Of a DNA stretch of 64,000 nucleotides, positions 61,532 to 64,000 are shown piece by piece (position 1 is the stretch's first letter; each line of letters starts with the position of its first letter). Position numbers and translations under genes: made by a program. Below the pieces are notes generated by a model. That model was not told the origin of the DNA and made no database searches. It saw only the letters and a list, made by a program, of their open reading frames with translations. This stretch comes from Vibrio maritimus. GTDB taxonomy: Bacteria > Pseudomonadota > Gammaproteobacteria > Enterobacterales > Vibrionaceae. The stretch covers positions 62,001 through 126,000 of the forward strand of contig NZ_CP090439.1 of assembly GCF_021441885.1 (NCBI RefSeq), read 5' to 3'.

Positions 61532-63403
61532 ATGAAATTTAGTCACAAAATCGTTTCCGCTTCAGCGGCTTTGCTACTCGTTACCGTTTCAACCCTTGGG
61601 ATTACCCAGTTGATCACGGTGCGTAGCGAACTTCAAAGTCACATTGACACTAGCATCAACGAGTTAACCACGGGCGTTAAAAACACTATCACTTATGACC
61701 TAAACGCCAAGCGCGATATGGCAAGTGCCGTTACAGAGTCATTGGAAATTGACCCTCTGAATAACGACTACGTGGAAGACATCATTACCACCTCAACACT
61801 GAAGTCTAACTTCCAAGCGGTAGGTGTGGGCTATGAATCAAATGGTTCGCTAATCAGTAACGATGGATGGGTACCAGATAGCAGCTATGACTCACGTGCG
61901 CGCCCTTGGTATAAAGAAGCTAAGGCAGCCAACAGCACAATCATTACCGACCCTTATGTAGATTCATCGACTAACAATGTCATCATCTCGTTGGGCTCAG
62001 CGCTTAACGACGAATCCGGTCGTTTTGTAGGTAGCGTTGTGTTTGACGTCACCTTGACCACACTCGCTGACCTAGTAAACCAAACTAACCTTTTCAACGC
62101 AGGTTACTTGTTTGTGGTGACGGATAAAGGCATGACGATTGCTCACCCAGACGCAAGCCTTAACGGTCAACCTGTAGCTAAGTTCGTTCCTGGCATTCAG
62201 CTCACGCAAGGTACTCAAGAACTTCAAATTAATGGTAAAGATTACCAAGTAAACCTCATTCAAGTTCCTAATGAGAATTGGTACGTGGGCGCGATCATCG
62301 ATAAAGATGTCGCCTTTGCAGCCATTGGTAAAATGCGTAATCAGTCCATCATGTTTATCTTGGTAGGCGTGATTGTCAGCGTTATTGCTCTGACGCTTCT
62401 CATCCAATTCCTGATGCGTCCTTTAACAGATCTGAACGCTGCGATTCAAGACGTTGCAAACGGCGACGGAGACCTAACACATCGCCTAGACACAGACACG
62501 GACGCAGAGTTTGCAGAACTCGCGAAAGGCTTTAACACCTTCACCGCAAACCTTCAGCAGCAAATCATTCAGTCGAAAGAGATTTCAACCAAGATCCTAG
62601 CGCTCACACAGCAAACAACGGAAGGCGCTAAACACTCAGCAGTTGCAATGAATACCCAGCTTCAGGAACTTGAGCAACTTGCGACCGCAATGAATGAAAT
62701 GGCGAGTACCTCATCAGAAGTCGCTAACAATGCTCAAGGTGCAGCAAGTGCCGCGCAAGCCGCAGACACTGCGACTCAAGAAGGCTCTGAGGTAGTGCTT
62801 GATACCACATCGGCTATCACTAATCTCTCTATGAGTATTGAAGAAGCAGTTATCGAGGTTCAAGGGCTAGAGTCAGCAACAGACAACATTGAAACCATTC
62901 TTAAGGTTATCAATGACATTGCAGACCAGACAAACCTACTCGCTCTAAACGCAGCCATTGAAGCTGCACGTGCTGGTGAATCAGGTCGCGGTTTCGCAGT
63001 GGTCGCCGACGAAGTTCGTACTCTAGCTCAGCGCACTCAAGAGTCAACAACAGAAATTCGCAGCATGATTGAGCAGCTTCAGGCAGGCGCACACTCTGTT
63101 TCTAGCGCTATGTCTCAAAGTAAGGAAAGCGCCACAATGGCCGTCGATCGTGCGCAAAGTGCTAATGATGCGCTAGAACGTATTCGTCAATCTATCGCAC
63201 AGATTTCTGATATGAACATGCAAATTGCCGCAGCAGCAGAAGAGCAAAGCTTGGTTGCCGAAGAGATCAACGCCAACACCATCAAGATCAAAGATCTAAG
63301 TGAACAAGTATCTGATGCCGCTAATGGCGCGAACACGGCAATGACTGAGCAGTTTGATAACGTTCACCAGCAAGAAGCGATCCTAAACCGCTTCAAGGTA
63401 TAA
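61532..63403 (+). CDS. Methyl-accepting chemotaxis protein with dCache-type sensor
   Basis: A 623-residue chemoreceptor. A transmembrane helix (about 8-28) is followed by a periplasmic dCache-like domain (about 35-270) with the ligand-binding signature YDSRARPWYKEAK and DPYVDSSTNN typical of amino-acid- and amine-sensing double Cache domains. A second helix (about 272-292), HAMP (about 293-345) and a long coiled-coil follow, with the conserved hairpin tip DIADQTNLLALNAAIEAARAGE. The C-terminus lacks an NWETF pentapeptide, as is common in vibrios. The ligand is unknown. Its sigma-28 promoter links it to motility. Confidence 0.9.
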   Translation: MKFSHKIVSASAALLLVTVSTLGITQLITVRSELQSHIDTSINELTTGVKNTITYDLNAKRDMASAVTESLEIDPLNNDYVEDIITTSTLKSNFQAVGVGYESNGSLISNDGWVPDSSYDSRARPWYKEAKAANSTIITDPYVDSSTNNVIISLGSALNDESGRFVGSVVFDVTLTTLADLVNQTNLFNAGYLFVVTDKGMTIAHPDASLNGQPVAKFVPGIQLTQGTQELQINGKDYQVNLIQVPNENWYVGAIIDKDVAFAAIGKMRNQSIMFILVGVIVSVIALTLLIQFLMRPLTDLNAAIQDVANGDGDLTHRLDTDTDAEFAELAKGFNTFTANLQQQIIQSKEISTKILALTQQTTEGAKHSAVAMNTQLQELEQLATAMNEMASTSSEVANNAQGAASAAQAADTATQEGSEVVLDTTSAITNLSMSIEEAVIEVQGLESATDNIETILKVINDIADQTNLLALNAAIEAARAGESGRGFAVVADEVRTLAQRTQESTTEIRSMIEQLQAGAHSVSSAMSQSKESATMAVDRAQSANDALERIRQSIAQISDMNMQIAAAAEEQSLVAEEINANTIKIKDLSEQVSDAANGANTAMTEQFDNVHQQEAILNRFKV

Positions 63404-63424
63404 GCTCGCTAACACTTCAAGCTT

Positions 63425-63459
63425 AAAGCTCCGGTCTTAATACCGGAGCTTTCTTTTTT
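63425..63459 (+). terminator. Terminator of the chemoreceptor gene
   Basis: AAAGCTCCGGT (63425-63435) and ACCGGAGCTTT (63442-63452) form an 11-bp stem followed by CTTTTTT. Confidence 0.95.
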
Positions 63460-63537
63460 AACCATCGCTATTTCTCCAAATTTTCTCCACAATATTGAGG
63501 TAGACTAAAGCTAACACTCCGTTTTCTCTGGATTCGC

Positions 63538-64000
63538 ATGCGCTTTACTCTGTTTCAAAAGTTGTTTTTATCGCTTCTAACTTCAAGCTTGTTACTGTTA
63601 GCAGGTATGGCGTATCTGATTAACTCTAGCTTCAAAGAAGGGCTACAAAGCTACTTGAATCAAGAAGAGCTCACAAAGGTAGAAAGCCTTGCAAGCAATG
63701 TCTCTAGTTACTACTCCGAAACCTATGGTTGGGATAAGCTGCTTCGCTCGCCACAAGTGCTCGCCACCTTGATGCATCAAATTGGCGAAGGACCACCTCC
63801 AAGACATGATAGATTTCCTCCTGACAGGCCTCCTCCTTTATCAAAACTTAAACGAGAAAGCGTCTTATTTGTTCCACTGGGAGTGCGCATCAGCTTGCTT
63901 GATGAAAATCGTACGCCTTTGCTAGGCCCAATGAGCCACGACTTTATCCTTGACGAAAGCTTGCAATATGTAAGCTATGTACCTATCGATCATGACGGCA
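63538..64000 (+). CDS. Sensor histidine kinase, N-terminal part (runs off the window)
   Basis: An open frame of 154 codons from ATG 63538 to the last base without a stop. The start MRFTLFQKLFLSLLTSSLLLL is a cytoplasmic residue cluster plus transmembrane helix. The periplasmic part includes YYSETYGWDKL and a proline-rich segment (GEGPPPRHDRFPPDRPPPL) and then VPLGVRISLLDENRTPLLGP. This beginning resembles BaeS/CpxA-like kinases, but no kinase domain lies within the window, so the call is by analogy. Its partner regulator is not visible. No ribosome site of good quality is seen upstream. Confidence 0.6.
   Translation, partial: MRFTLFQKLFLSLLTSSLLLLAGMAYLINSSFKEGLQSYLNQEELTKVESLASNVSSYYSETYGWDKLLRSPQVLATLMHQIGEGPPPRHDRFPPDRPPPLSKLKRESVLFVPLGVRISLLDENRTPLLGPMSHDFILDESLQYVSYVPIDHDG

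Overview
The window looks like part of a Vibrio chromosome, of moderate G+C content and with typical Vibrionaceae gene content. The clearest markers are an adjacent cqsA/cqsS pair (CAI-1 quorum sensing), an NspS/MbaA-like polyamine-sensing pair, a SorC-type regulator divergent from tal-tkt, and close Vibrio/enterobacterial versions of GalR, TalB, MoeA/MoeB, FolE and ClcA. In V. cholerae, cqsAS and tal-tkt lie on the small chromosome, so chromosome II is a reasonable but unproven guess. I see no rRNA, tRNA, CRISPR array, insertion sequence or prophage.

Layout. 0-4.3 kb: puuA/puuB-like putrescine catabolism genes, convergent with a YtfL/PaeA-type CNNM membrane protein. 4.5-7.6 kb: an exported N-terminal-nucleophile amide hydrolase (penicillin V acylase/bile salt hydrolase family) with an outer-membrane protein, divergent from a LysR regulator across a good operator. 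7.6-10 kb: GNAT, Gfo/Idh oxidoreductase and LysR genes. 10-16.6 kb: a six-gene MoxR-DUF58-DUF4381-BatA-BatB/TPR-BatD operon. 16.7-20.2 kb: an octaheme cytochrome c with TPRs and a COG0523 metal GTPase. 20.7-23.2 kb: ClcA and a TDT-family transporter. 23.4-26.7 kb: cqsA and cqsS. 26.9-31 kb: folE, divergent from moeA-moeB-small membrane protein-sseA. 31-37 kb: VOC and LysR genes, then the SorC regulator divergent from tal-tkt, with a possible 13-codon leader peptide. 37-46.3 kb: a signalling-rich segment with a molybdopterin-fold protein plus degenerate GGDEF protein, an NspS/MbaA-like pair, a lipoprotein, LysE and LysR genes, and a periplasmic-sensor diguanylate cyclase.

46.5-61.3 kb is a complete galactoside utilisation region. 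On the minus strand, two ABC permeases, a binding protein, lacZ, galT, galK and galM are read in that order. On the plus strand are the ABC ATPase, galR and a GH36 alpha-galactosidase. Two near-consensus GalR boxes, upstream of the permeases and between lacZ and galT, tie it together. galE is not in the cluster. The last part holds a chemoreceptor behind a textbook FliA (sigma-28) promoter and the start of a sensor histidine kinase that runs off the end.

Nothing here is plainly a new defence or mobile system. The best leads are the MbaA-like receptor with a ruined GGDEF but intact EAL domain, the small molybdopterin-fold/degenerate-GGDEF pair, the octaheme-TPR cytochrome with a perfect operator-like inverted repeat, the tal leader peptide, the terminator between the sugar transporter genes and lacZ, and the predicted CAI-1 tail specificity of CqsS. 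All functional statements are by reading motifs and recalled family sequences; no database search was run.
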